Source: Halovenus sp.
Lineage (GTDB): Archaea > Halobacteriota > Halobacteria > Halobacteriales > Haloarculaceae
Length of the DNA: 6,196 nt
Direction of reading: 5' to 3'
Assembly (NCBI GenBank): GCA_003551265.1
Contig: PUMG01000144.1
Location: forward strand, 1-6,196
The position numbers and the translations under genes were made by a program. Below the pieces are notes generated by a model that searched no databases, was not told the origin of the DNA, and saw nothing but the letters and a program-made list of their open reading frames with translations. Every line of letters starts with the position of its first letter. The stretch's first letter is position 1. This document shows positions 1 to 4,980 of the stretch, piece by piece.

Positions 1-305
1 CCATCACAACCGAATCCTCTGAGAGTGCGACCACCACTGAAGCCGTGGATAGAATCACGACAGAGACCACCACGGGACTCACAGAAAGTGAGGCTGAAAC
101 ACCTCTTTCAGAGACGACGGACACAACCGCAGTCGATTCCGCCGAGAGCGCTGCCGTTGTCGACCCCGAGGAGATAGAGATCATGAAGACTCGTCTGGCG
201 ACACTTACGAAAGTGGTCAAACAGCAGAACGAACTCCTCGAACGACAAGACGAGAGGATTGCCCAGCTTATTGACGAACTTCGAGATCGTGAGCGGCAGC
301 AATAG
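1..305 (+). CDS. C-terminal part of a Thr/Ser/Glu-rich protein ending in a coiled coil (5' end outside window)
   Basis: The frame is open from base 3 to the TAG at 303-305, with no stop up to the left edge, so this is the 3' end of a longer gene. About 100 residues are visible. Roughly the first half is low-complexity sequence dominated by Thr, Ser, Glu and Ala (short runs such as TTETTTGLTESEAET), probably disordered. The last 45 or so residues alternate charged and hydrophobic positions (IMKTRLATLTKVV, then QQNELLERQDERIAQLIDEL) and look like a terminal coiled coil, suggesting oligomerisation. No catalytic motif or membrane segment is visible. A GTG at 45 is in frame, but nothing suggests it is the true start. 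I do not recognise the family. The gene converges on the minus-strand gene that ends at 342, with 36 bp between them. Confidence 0.75.
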   Translation, partial: ITTESSESATTTEAVDRITTETTTGLTESEAETPLSETTDTTAVDSAESAAVVDPEEIEIMKTRLATLTKVVKQQNELLERQDERIAQLIDELRDRERQQ

Positions 306-341
306 TTCAGTCAGGTGACTATATCCTTGGCTTTTCGCCCG

Positions 342-773
342 TCAGTTACCATCCCTCCCGGTTACTTTTCGGATACACGACGACCCGAACGGGCCGTGTT
401 CACCGGCATCGAACGTGACGAAGTGCCCGGTCGTGATGTTCTTGCCACAGCGGCGGCAGTGAAACTCCCCCTCGCGCGTCACGACGTCGGCGTCGAGACT
501 GACGAACTGACCGCTCTGTGGGCGGATGATTCCGCCGTCTCGGTGGATAATTCCGCGCAACTCCGCGGTGTCGAGTATCTCGCGGGTCACTGCCGGGTCG
601 GTGGTGAGGGTTTCGAGGCGGTCGAGCGTCTCCTTGAGGGAGAGTTCCTCGTCTTCGAGGTGTGCGAGCAACTCGACACCGAGTTCGACTGTCTCGGTCA
701 CCGGGTCGGCCGTCTCTGTCACCACATCAACCTGCTCCGTGCTGTCGTCCGGGTCGTCATCGGGAGATTCCAT
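342..773 (-). CDS. Small Cys-containing conserved haloarchaeal protein (DUF5830-like)
   Basis: This encodes 143 aa from the ATG at 773-771 to the TGA at 344-342. The N-terminal 25 residues are acidic and probably disordered. Residues 26-75 look helical (VELGVELLAHLEDEELSL, then a segment around DPAVTREILDTAELRGII) and resemble a small winged-helix-like or helical fold. The C-terminal part has a CxxC pair (C106, C109: HCRRCG) and a third Cys in GPFGSSCIRK (C133), with His at 105, 117 and 126 that could complete a zinc site. From memory of the family it matches haloarchaeal DUF5830 proteins, whose function is unknown. The frame stays open upstream to 938, but that extension has no family-like sequence and would overlap the divergent membrane-protein gene, so the Met at 773 is preferred. 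A nucleic-acid-binding or regulatory role is possible but only inferred from the Cys/His pattern. Confidence 0.85.
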   Translation of the reverse strand: MESPDDDPDDSTEQVDVVTETADPVTETVELGVELLAHLEDEELSLKETLDRLETLTTDPAVTREILDTAELRGIIHRDGGIIRPQSGQFVSLDADVVTREGEFHCRRCGKNITTGHFVTFDAGEHGPFGSSCIRKVTGRDGN

Positions 774-843
774 CGCTGGACACGTCGTGACAGACGAACC
801 ACGACCACAAAGTGTTTGCCGGAGGAACGACCCTGTGTCGGTA
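774..843. promoter_or_regulatory. Shared divergent intergenic region with candidate promoter and ribosome binding site
   Basis: These 70 bp separate the starts of the minus-strand DUF5830-like gene and the plus-strand VTT gene, so both promoters must lie here or extend into the genes. The only AT-richer patch is CACAAAGTGTTTG around 806-818, about 29 bp before the ATG at 844. It could be a weak TATA element for a leaderless plus-strand transcript. A Shine-Dalgarno-like GGAGG at 821-825 lies 9 nt before an in-frame GTG at 835, which is an alternative start for the membrane protein. No convincing minus-strand TATA box is visible. Confidence 0.35.
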
Positions 844-1497
844 ATGGAACGGACGACAAAGCGACAGCTTCTCGGACTGGCAGGACTCGTCGGAGTTGCG
901 GTTGTGGCTGCGATGCTGTTTTCGCCGGAGACCGTCATTGCAGAACTCGAAGCCCTCGCGACCCGTCCACTCCTGTTTGCTCTTGCACTGGTGGTCGTCT
1001 ACCTCGTACGCCCATTTTTACTCTGGCCAGTCTCTTCAATTGCGCTCGTACTCGGATTCCTCTACGGCCCGGCGGTTGCGTTTCCGCTCGCGCTCGCTGG
1101 CGCGGGCCTGACCGCGCTTCCGCCGTATTTCATCGGGCGATACGCACAGAGTGAAATCGGTGTCTTCGGCACGCTCAGCGCCTCAGGCGAGGAATTCGTC
1201 GACACAGTGGGCGAGTTTCGCGGCGTCGTCGCTGCCCGATTCTCACCTGTCCCGGGTGACCCCATCTCGTATGCTGCCGGACTTTCGAACGTCTCGCTTC
1301 GACCGTTTCTCGCAGGAACTGTGGTTGGTGAGATTCCGTGGGCTGTCGTGACCATCTTCGCTGGTGCGTCGATGCGGACACTCACCCTCTCGGAGTTCTC
1401 TGTGAGCTGGGAACTGGCTGTGGCGCTCACCGCTCTGGCTGTTATCCTGCTCACTGGCCCGATATACAACAGAACGTACGGTTCACTCTCGTCGTGA
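844..1497 (+). CDS. TVP38/TMEM64 family (VTT domain, DedA-like) integral membrane protein
   Basis: A 217-aa membrane protein. Hydrophobic segments lie at about residues 8-26, 42-60, 62-98 (two segments around a short re-entrant-like stretch), 153-175 and 190-206. The family hallmark is the pair of conserved blocks: GFLYGPAVAFPLALAGAGLT (71-90), then RFSPVPGDPISYAAGLSNV (132-150) with the following FLAGTVVGEIPWA (155-167). These match the VTT/SNARE-associated signature of TVP38/TMEM64 and DedA proteins, some of which are lipid scramblases or help maintain membrane homeostasis. The substrate here cannot be inferred. The ATG at 844 is chosen because it begins a normal short N-terminus before the first helix. 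A GTG at 835 (adding MSV) has a better-spaced GGAGG and is a real alternative. Upstream in-frame sequence to 526 is antisense to the DUF5830-like gene and not coding. Confidence 0.88.
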   Translation: MERTTKRQLLGLAGLVGVAVVAAMLFSPETVIAELEALATRPLLFALALVVVYLVRPFLLWPVSSIALVLGFLYGPAVAFPLALAGAGLTALPPYFIGRYAQSEIGVFGTLSASGEEFVDTVGEFRGVVAARFSPVPGDPISYAAGLSNVSLRPFLAGTVVGEIPWAVVTIFAGASMRTLTLSEFSVSWELAVALTALAVILLTGPIYNRTYGSLSS

Positions 1498-1525
1498 GTG
1501 TATATACCGGTCGACGGAACAATTC

Positions 1526-1561
1526 CAGTGTGTCTTTTGCACACAACCGAAAACAGTGTGT
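1526..1561. repeat. Short repeats and weak hairpin downstream of the VTT gene
   Basis: The octamer CAGTGTGT occurs twice, at 1526-1533 and 1554-1561. The first copy overlaps an inverted repeat, GTGTG (1528-1532) and CACAC (1540-1544), around a T-rich loop. It lies 30-65 bp after the stop of the membrane-protein gene and could act as a 3'-end processing or termination element, or as an operator for the downstream gene. The stem is only 5 bp and no T-tract follows, so the call is weak. In the same region ACCGGT occurs at 1506-1511 and 1571-1576. Confidence 0.25.
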
Positions 1562-1647
1562 ATCGCTGCTACCGGTAAGCCTCGTCTACGTCGCTGGAAC
1601 GGTCGACCCGACGGCGTTATAAGCGGTCTCTACTGCCAGCTTCGGCG

Positions 1648-1666
1648 GAAAGTACTTATCTTATTT
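1648..1666 (+). promoter_or_regulatory. Archaeal BRE/TATA promoter of the HAD phosphatase gene
   Basis: A purine-rich GGAAAG (BRE-like, 1648-1653) is followed by the AT-rich TACTTATCTTATTT (1653-1666). The centre of the TACTTATC box (about 1656) lies roughly 31 bp before the ATG at 1688, predicting a start site about 27 bp downstream, near 1683, and a leader of 0-5 nt. No Shine-Dalgarno sequence precedes the ATG, in keeping with leaderless translation. A second TTATAA at 1617-1622 lies further upstream and could be a distal promoter. Confidence 0.6.
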
Positions 1667-1687
1667 CGGCCCTAGGTACAGAATCCG

Positions 1688-2401
1688 ATGGACCGTGACG
1701 AGTACGATTTCTGGCTGCTCGACCTCGACGGCACGCTCGTCGACGTTGAACAGTCGTACATCTACGATGTGTTCGAACAGGTGGCCGACCGACTGGAGAT
1801 GTCTTTCACTGACAGAGAAACCGAGCTGCTGTGGTACGGAATCGGAACCGCCCGTGACGAACTGCTTGCCGAAAATAACATCGACCCTGTCGAGTTCTGG
1901 CAGGTGTTTCACGAGGTGGAAAACCCAGAGACACGGGCACAGTCGACGTACCTCTACGACGACGCAGAGAGCTTCGTTCCCGAACTTGCCGGTCCTGTTG
2001 GTGTGGTCACTCACTGTCAGAAGTACCTTACGGGACCGGTTCTCGACGAACTGGACATCGGAGACTGGTTCGACACGGTGGTCTGCTGTACGGACGAAAC
2101 AGGCTGGAAACCCGACCCTGGGCCGGTCGAGTTGGCGATGAGCCATCTTGGTGTCGGTACAAATGGACATACGGGTGTGCTCGTCGGTGACGACCCACAG
2201 GACATCGGCGCGGCACAGAACGCTGGTCTCGAATCGGTACACGTCCGCCGTCGCGTGTACGAACGTCTTCGACCCAGCCTGCGAGATGACGGACTGTTCT
2301 CGTCGATGGGTGCTGATAGACGGGTGTCCTCACTCGATGAACTCAGACTGACGGACCAAACCGTGACCGATGTATCCCCGCCAGTATCTGAGGGAGAGTG
2401 A
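1688..2401 (+). CDS. HAD-superfamily hydrolase (phosphoglycolate-phosphatase-like)
   Basis: A soluble 237-aa protein with all four HAD motifs. Motif I is LDLDGTLVD (residues 11-19, nucleophile Asp12 and acid/base Asp14). Motif II is VGVVTHC (104-110, Thr108). Motif III is the Lys in GWKPDPGP (Lys141). Motif IV is VGDDPQDIGAAQNAG (166-180, Asp168/Asp169). Residues 20-90 between motifs I and II form a helical cap (C1 type), as in phosphoglycolate phosphatases and beta-phosphoglucomutases, so a small phosphorylated metabolite is the likely substrate. Which one cannot be read from sequence. The C-terminal 40 residues after the core are polar and end in an acidic tail. The start is the ATG just after the promoter; motif I begins 10 residues later, as is usual. 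The stop overlaps a GTG (GTGA) that could start a longer version of the next ORF, but the downstream ATG is preferred there. Confidence 0.9.
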   Translation: MDRDEYDFWLLDLDGTLVDVEQSYIYDVFEQVADRLEMSFTDRETELLWYGIGTARDELLAENNIDPVEFWQVFHEVENPETRAQSTYLYDDAESFVPELAGPVGVVTHCQKYLTGPVLDELDIGDWFDTVVCCTDETGWKPDPGPVELAMSHLGVGTNGHTGVLVGDDPQDIGAAQNAGLESVHVRRRVYERLRPSLRDDGLFSSMGADRRVSSLDELRLTDQTVTDVSPPVSEGE

Positions 2402-2410
2402 ACACCGGGG

Positions 2411-2420
2411 GCTTTTTCGT
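2411..2420 (+). promoter_or_regulatory. Candidate TATA element of the Hsp20 gene
   Basis: The T-rich box GCTTTTTCGT, centred near 2415, lies 28 bp before the ATG at 2443. That is the spacing of haloarchaeal leaderless promoters. It sits just 10 bp after the stop of the HAD gene, in a 41-bp gap that otherwise holds nothing. It supports both a separate promoter for the Hsp20-UbiB pair and the ATG at 2443 as start. No strong purine BRE precedes it, so confidence is moderate. Confidence 0.45.
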
Positions 2421-2442
2421 ATCTGAGTCCCTAGCCTGTCAC

Positions 2443-2796
2443 ATGTCAGCGCTCCGTGACGCACTGCGGGAGTTACCCGAGGCTGTATTCGCCGACGTTC
2501 TCGAATCTGAGGACGCCTACCTGGTGATACTCGACCTTCCGGGAACCACCTCAGAGACCGTCGAGTTGAGGGGAGAGCGGAACTGCCTGCACGTCGAGGC
2601 CACCCGCAAAAAGAGTGTTCCCGAGGGGTTCAACAGCGTCGTCGAAGCGCGCGCAGAAGAGCTTACAATCGAGTTACCGCTCCCGATGGACGCAAACGGT
2701 CACGAATCGACCGCCTCGATGGACCGCGGTGTACTCGAAATCACCGTGCCGAAGGCGACAGACGCAGCCGAAACCACCATTCCGGTCGATGGATAG
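2443..2796 (+). CDS. Small heat-shock protein, Hsp20/alpha-crystallin family
   Basis: A 117-aa protein consisting of little more than an alpha-crystallin domain. Beta-strand-like segments run from AYLVILDLPGTTSETVELRG (25-44) through LHVEATRK (49-56) to EELTIELPLP (72-81). The diagnostic strand-8/9 block is ASMDRGVLEITVPK (91-104), matching the family A-x-x-x-G-V-L consensus. The C-terminus carries IPV (113-115), a plausible IxI/V oligomerisation motif. The N-terminal region before the domain is only about 20 residues, short for the family. It should act as an ATP-independent holdase. The ATG at 2443 is chosen because the candidate TATA box is 28 bp upstream; the GTG at 2398, overlapping the HAD stop, would add 15 residues of no recognisable kind. 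The UbiB-family gene begins 15 bp downstream, so cotranscription is likely. Confidence 0.85.
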   Translation: MSALRDALRELPEAVFADVLESEDAYLVILDLPGTTSETVELRGERNCLHVEATRKKSVPEGFNSVVEARAEELTIELPLPMDANGHESTASMDRGVLEITVPKATDAAETTIPVDG

Positions 2797-2797
2797 C

Positions 2798-2803
2798 GAG
2801 GTG
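2798..2803 (+). promoter_or_regulatory. Shine-Dalgarno site for the UbiB-family gene
   Basis: GAGGTG ends 8 nt before the GTG start at 2812 and is complementary to the conserved archaeal 16S rRNA 3' end. It decides the start: an earlier GTG at 2801 meets an in-frame TGA after four codons. A proper ribosome binding site, rather than a leaderless promoter, fits an internal operon position behind the Hsp20 gene. Confidence 0.6.
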
Positions 2804-2811
2804 TCGTCTCG

Positions 2812-4512
2812 GTGAACCTTCGTGCGTACTGGCGCTTCGTCGTCGTCCTGTGGCAGTTCTTTCCGTTGCTCGTGGCGTACACGCGAGACCGCAAGCGGTT
2901 CCTGCTGTTTGGTGGTCCCCGAAACGTCACCTCCAGGCAGCGACGCGAGCGAGCGGTGAAGTTACTCGACTCGCTTATTACTCTCGGTCCAACATTCATC
3001 AAACTCGGTCAGTTGCTCTCGACACGACCGGACATCCTGCCGCCAGAGTACCTTGCTGAGTTCGCCCGGCTACAGGACGACGTTCCAGCGGCATCGTGGG
3101 AGGATGCAAAACAGGTCGTCGAGTCCGAACTCGGGCCAGTCGACGAGCGCTTCGAGGAGTTCGACACCACGCCTATCAGCGGTGCAAGTCTGGGGCAGGT
3201 GTACGTTGCTCACGTTGACGGGGAGCAGGTCGCAGTGAAGGTCCGTCGCCCGGGTATCGAGAGACTCGTCGAGGCAGATCTCCGGGTCGTCCGGTGGTCG
3301 TTGCCGGTATTGATGCGATTTATCGACGAGGCACGGTCGTTCTCGCTGGAGACACTCGCCGACGAGTTCGCCAGAACCATCCGTGAAGAGATGGACTACG
3401 AGCGCGAGGCCGCGATGCTCACCGAGATTCGAGGTAACTTTGCAGACAACGATGATGTCCGTATTCCCTCGATAGTGACCAGCCACTCGACCGGTCGCGT
3501 GCTCACCATGGAGTACGTCGGCGGGACCAAGATAAACGACCTCGACAAACTCGACGAACGTGGACTGGATCGGTCGGCTCTCGCAGAGAACCTCCAGAAA
3601 GCCTACCTCCAGATGATAATCGAAGACGGCGTCTTTCATGCAGACCCACACCCGGGGAACCTCGCAGTGAAAGACGACGGAACGCTCATATTCTACGACT
3701 TCGGGATGAGCGGATACGTCGACCCGTTCGTGCAAGAGCGTATCGTCGACTTCTACGGTGCAGTGTACCGGCGAGATATCGACGCAATCCTCGATGCGCT
3801 CATCGAGATGGGGACGCTCTCACCTGAGGCCGACCGACAGCTCATGGCCGACGTTGCCGAGCTCGCCATTCAGGATGCCAGCGGCGAGGATGTCGAGCAG
3901 TACCGTGTCCAACAGATAATCGGCCAGCTCGAAGACACCATCTACGAGTTCCCACTCCGACTCCCCTCGAACCTCGCGCTGGTGTTACGGGTCGCAACAG
4001 TCGTCGAAGGAGTGTGTGTGACACTCGACCCCGATTTCGACTTCATCACTGTTGCAACCTCGTACCTCGGTGAGCAGGGCTACATCGAGGAGGGAGTACG
4101 CGAGTATATTGGTGACCGTGGGCGGGAGTTCCGCGAGGCATCCGAGGCGACCATTCGTATCCCCCCAAAGCTGGAGTCAGTACTCGACAGAGCCGAACGG
4201 GATAGTCTACACGTCAAAGCAGAACTCGAAGACGACAGAAAGTACTTCGACCTGCTGGCACGTCGACTTGTGCTCGGAATCGTGCTGGGTGCAGGAATCG
4301 TCTCGACGACGGTGCTGTACGTTGCCGGTGAACTCGCTGTGAGCGCAGTCTTCGCCGTCGGAACGCTGTTCTGTGCGCTCGTGGTGTACCGGTCGTTCAG
4401 TAAGTCGCGAACCATCTCCGGGAAACCACAGTTCACGCGCCAGCGCATGCGCCAGCGCGAGCGAGATCGCGAGGCAGAAGACGCCGAAAACAAACGGATT
4501 GAGTTCGATTGA
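2812..4512 (+). CDS. ABC1/AarF/UbiB-family atypical protein kinase-like membrane protein
   Basis: At 566 aa this is close to E. coli UbiB (about 546 aa). Family motifs in order: the KxGQ signature in FIKLGQLLSTRPDILPPEYL (62-81, K64 and Q67); the Ala-rich loop equivalent PISGASLGQVY (121-131); the VAVK lysine (K143); an acidic helix around REEMDYEREA (191-200); the catalytic loop HADPHPGNL (276-284); and the metal-binding DFG at 296-298 (YDFGMSG). Two hydrophobic helices, about 484-505 and 507-527, anchor the C-terminus, followed by an Arg/Glu-rich tail. Family members support isoprenoid-quinone synthesis or lipid handling as ATPase-like proteins. Haloarchaea use menaquinones, not ubiquinone, so the exact role is open and I give no symbol. 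It starts at a GTG with a Shine-Dalgarno site and probably shares a transcript with the Hsp20 gene. Confidence 0.93.
   Translation: MNLRAYWRFVVVLWQFFPLLVAYTRDRKRFLLFGGPRNVTSRQRRERAVKLLDSLITLGPTFIKLGQLLSTRPDILPPEYLAEFARLQDDVPAASWEDAKQVVESELGPVDERFEEFDTTPISGASLGQVYVAHVDGEQVAVKVRRPGIERLVEADLRVVRWSLPVLMRFIDEARSFSLETLADEFARTIREEMDYEREAAMLTEIRGNFADNDDVRIPSIVTSHSTGRVLTMEYVGGTKINDLDKLDERGLDRSALAENLQKAYLQMIIEDGVFHADPHPGNLAVKDDGTLIFYDFGMSGYVDPFVQERIVDFYGAVYRRDIDAILDALIEMGTLSPEADRQLMADVAELAIQDASGEDVEQYRVQQIIGQLEDTIYEFPLRLPSNLALVLRVATVVEGVCVTLDPDFDFITVATSYLGEQGYIEEGVREYIGDRGREFREASEATIRIPPKLESVLDRAERDSLHVKAELEDDRKYFDLLARRLVLGIVLGAGIVSTTVLYVAGELAVSAVFAVGTLFCALVVYRSFSKSRTISGKPQFTRQRMRQRERDREAEDAENKRIEFD
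4437..4458 (+). repeat. 10-bp direct repeat within the C-terminal tail of the UbiB-family gene
   Basis: GCGCCAGCGC occurs at 4437-4446 and 4449-4458, separated by two bases, and encodes the RQRM/RQRE repeat of the highly charged tail (about residues 543-551). It looks like slippage-prone coding sequence rather than a regulatory site. The charged tail after the membrane helices probably tolerates length variation. Confidence 0.5.
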
Positions 4513-4522
4513 TGCGCAGCAC

Positions 4523-4564
4523 CTCACAACATTCGGTACACTGAACCATCGCAGTGTCGGTGAG
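4523..4564. repeat. Inverted repeats upstream of the aIF5A promoter
   Basis: A perfect 6-bp inverted repeat, ACACTG (4538-4543) and CAGTGT (4552-4557), with an 8-nt spacer lies about 28 bp upstream of the aIF5A TATA box. An outer pair, CTCAC (4523-4527) and GTGAG (4560-4564), flanks it, slightly off-centre. It could be an operator for aIF5A or a 3'-end hairpin for the preceding UbiB transcript. No T-tract follows, which argues against a simple intrinsic terminator. Confidence 0.35.
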
Positions 4565-4570
4565 ACTATT

Positions 4571-4584
4571 CCAAACCGTTTATA
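4571..4584 (+). promoter_or_regulatory. BRE/TATA promoter for leaderless aIF5A transcript
   Basis: CCAAACCG (4571-4578, BRE-like) is followed directly by TTTATA (4579-4584). The centre of the TATA box lies 27 bp before the ATG at 4609, so transcription should begin at or within a base or two of the start codon. This is the clearest promoter in the window and fits strong constitutive expression of a translation factor. A GGTGG at 4591-4595 is too far from the ATG to serve as a good ribosome binding site. Confidence 0.75.
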
Positions 4585-4608
4585 CTCACAGGTGGATAAC
4601 GCAGGCAC

Positions 4609-4980
4609 ATGGCAAAGCAGCAATCGGAAGTCCGGAACCTCGACGAGGGAAGCTACGTGATGATCGACGATGTGCCGTGTAAGATTACGGGTTACAGCAC
4701 CGCAAAACCCGGAAAACACGGCAGCGCGAAGGCACGAGTCGAAGCCAAAGGCGTCTTTGACGGTCAGAAACGCTCGTTCTCTCAGCCAGTTGACGCCAAG
4801 ATCTGGGTTCCCATCATCAACCGAAAGCAGGGACAGGTCCTCAACGTGCAGGGTGACGAGGTACAGGTGATGGACCTCGAGACGTACGATAATTTCGTCA
4901 TGCGCGTCGACGACGGGACGCTCTCCCCAGACGACGAAATTGAGTTCCTCGAACACGACGGTCAGCGCAAGATCGTCTGA
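4609..4980 (+). CDS. eif5A: Translation factor aIF5A (initiation factor 5A homologue, EF-P orthologue)
   Basis: At 123 aa this is slightly shorter than eukaryotic eIF5A and typical for archaea. The N-terminal SH3-like domain carries the modification loop [20 protein letters not shown] (30-49), in which Lys36 of PGKHG is the hypusine/deoxyhypusine site. The C-terminal OB-fold half includes the conserved [20 protein letters not shown] block (77-96). The protein binds near the ribosomal E/P sites and its modified lysine promotes peptide bond formation at difficult sequences. Transcription starts from a leaderless promoter ending 24 bp upstream. The stop codon overlaps the start of the agmatinase-family gene (TGATG), implying coupled translation. 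The deoxyhypusine synthase gene needed for the modification is not in this window. Confidence 0.97.
   Translation: MAKQQSEVRNLDEGSYVMIDDVPCKITGYSTAKPGKHGSAKARVEAKGVFDGQKRSFSQPVDAKIWVPIINRKQGQVLNVQGDEVQVMDLETYDNFVMRVDDGTLSPDDEIEFLEHDGQRKIV

Noticed and set aside
306..341. AGTCA-GG-TGACT palindrome (309-320) as a bidirectional terminator between convergent genes
   Set aside because: The loop would be only 2-4 nt with a 4-bp stem, it overlaps nothing T-rich on both sides, and the arms could be chance.
315..1154. Long plus-strand open frame of 279 codons
   Set aside because: It lies antisense to the DUF5830-like gene and then out of frame with the VTT gene. Its translation is Arg/Thr-rich with no family motifs, a typical by-product of high-GC haloarchaeal coding DNA.
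1498..1687. Possible small gene or RNA between the VTT and HAD genes
   Set aside because: No small frame has a convincing start with coding-like composition, and no tRNA or other stable RNA fold is apparent. Only short repeats and a promoter can be supported.
2398..2442. Extended GTG start for the Hsp20 gene overlapping the HAD stop
   Set aside because: A TATA-like box at 2411-2420 lies inside this extension with correct spacing to the ATG at 2443, and the added residues do not resemble the family. It remains possible if the transcript reads through from the HAD gene.
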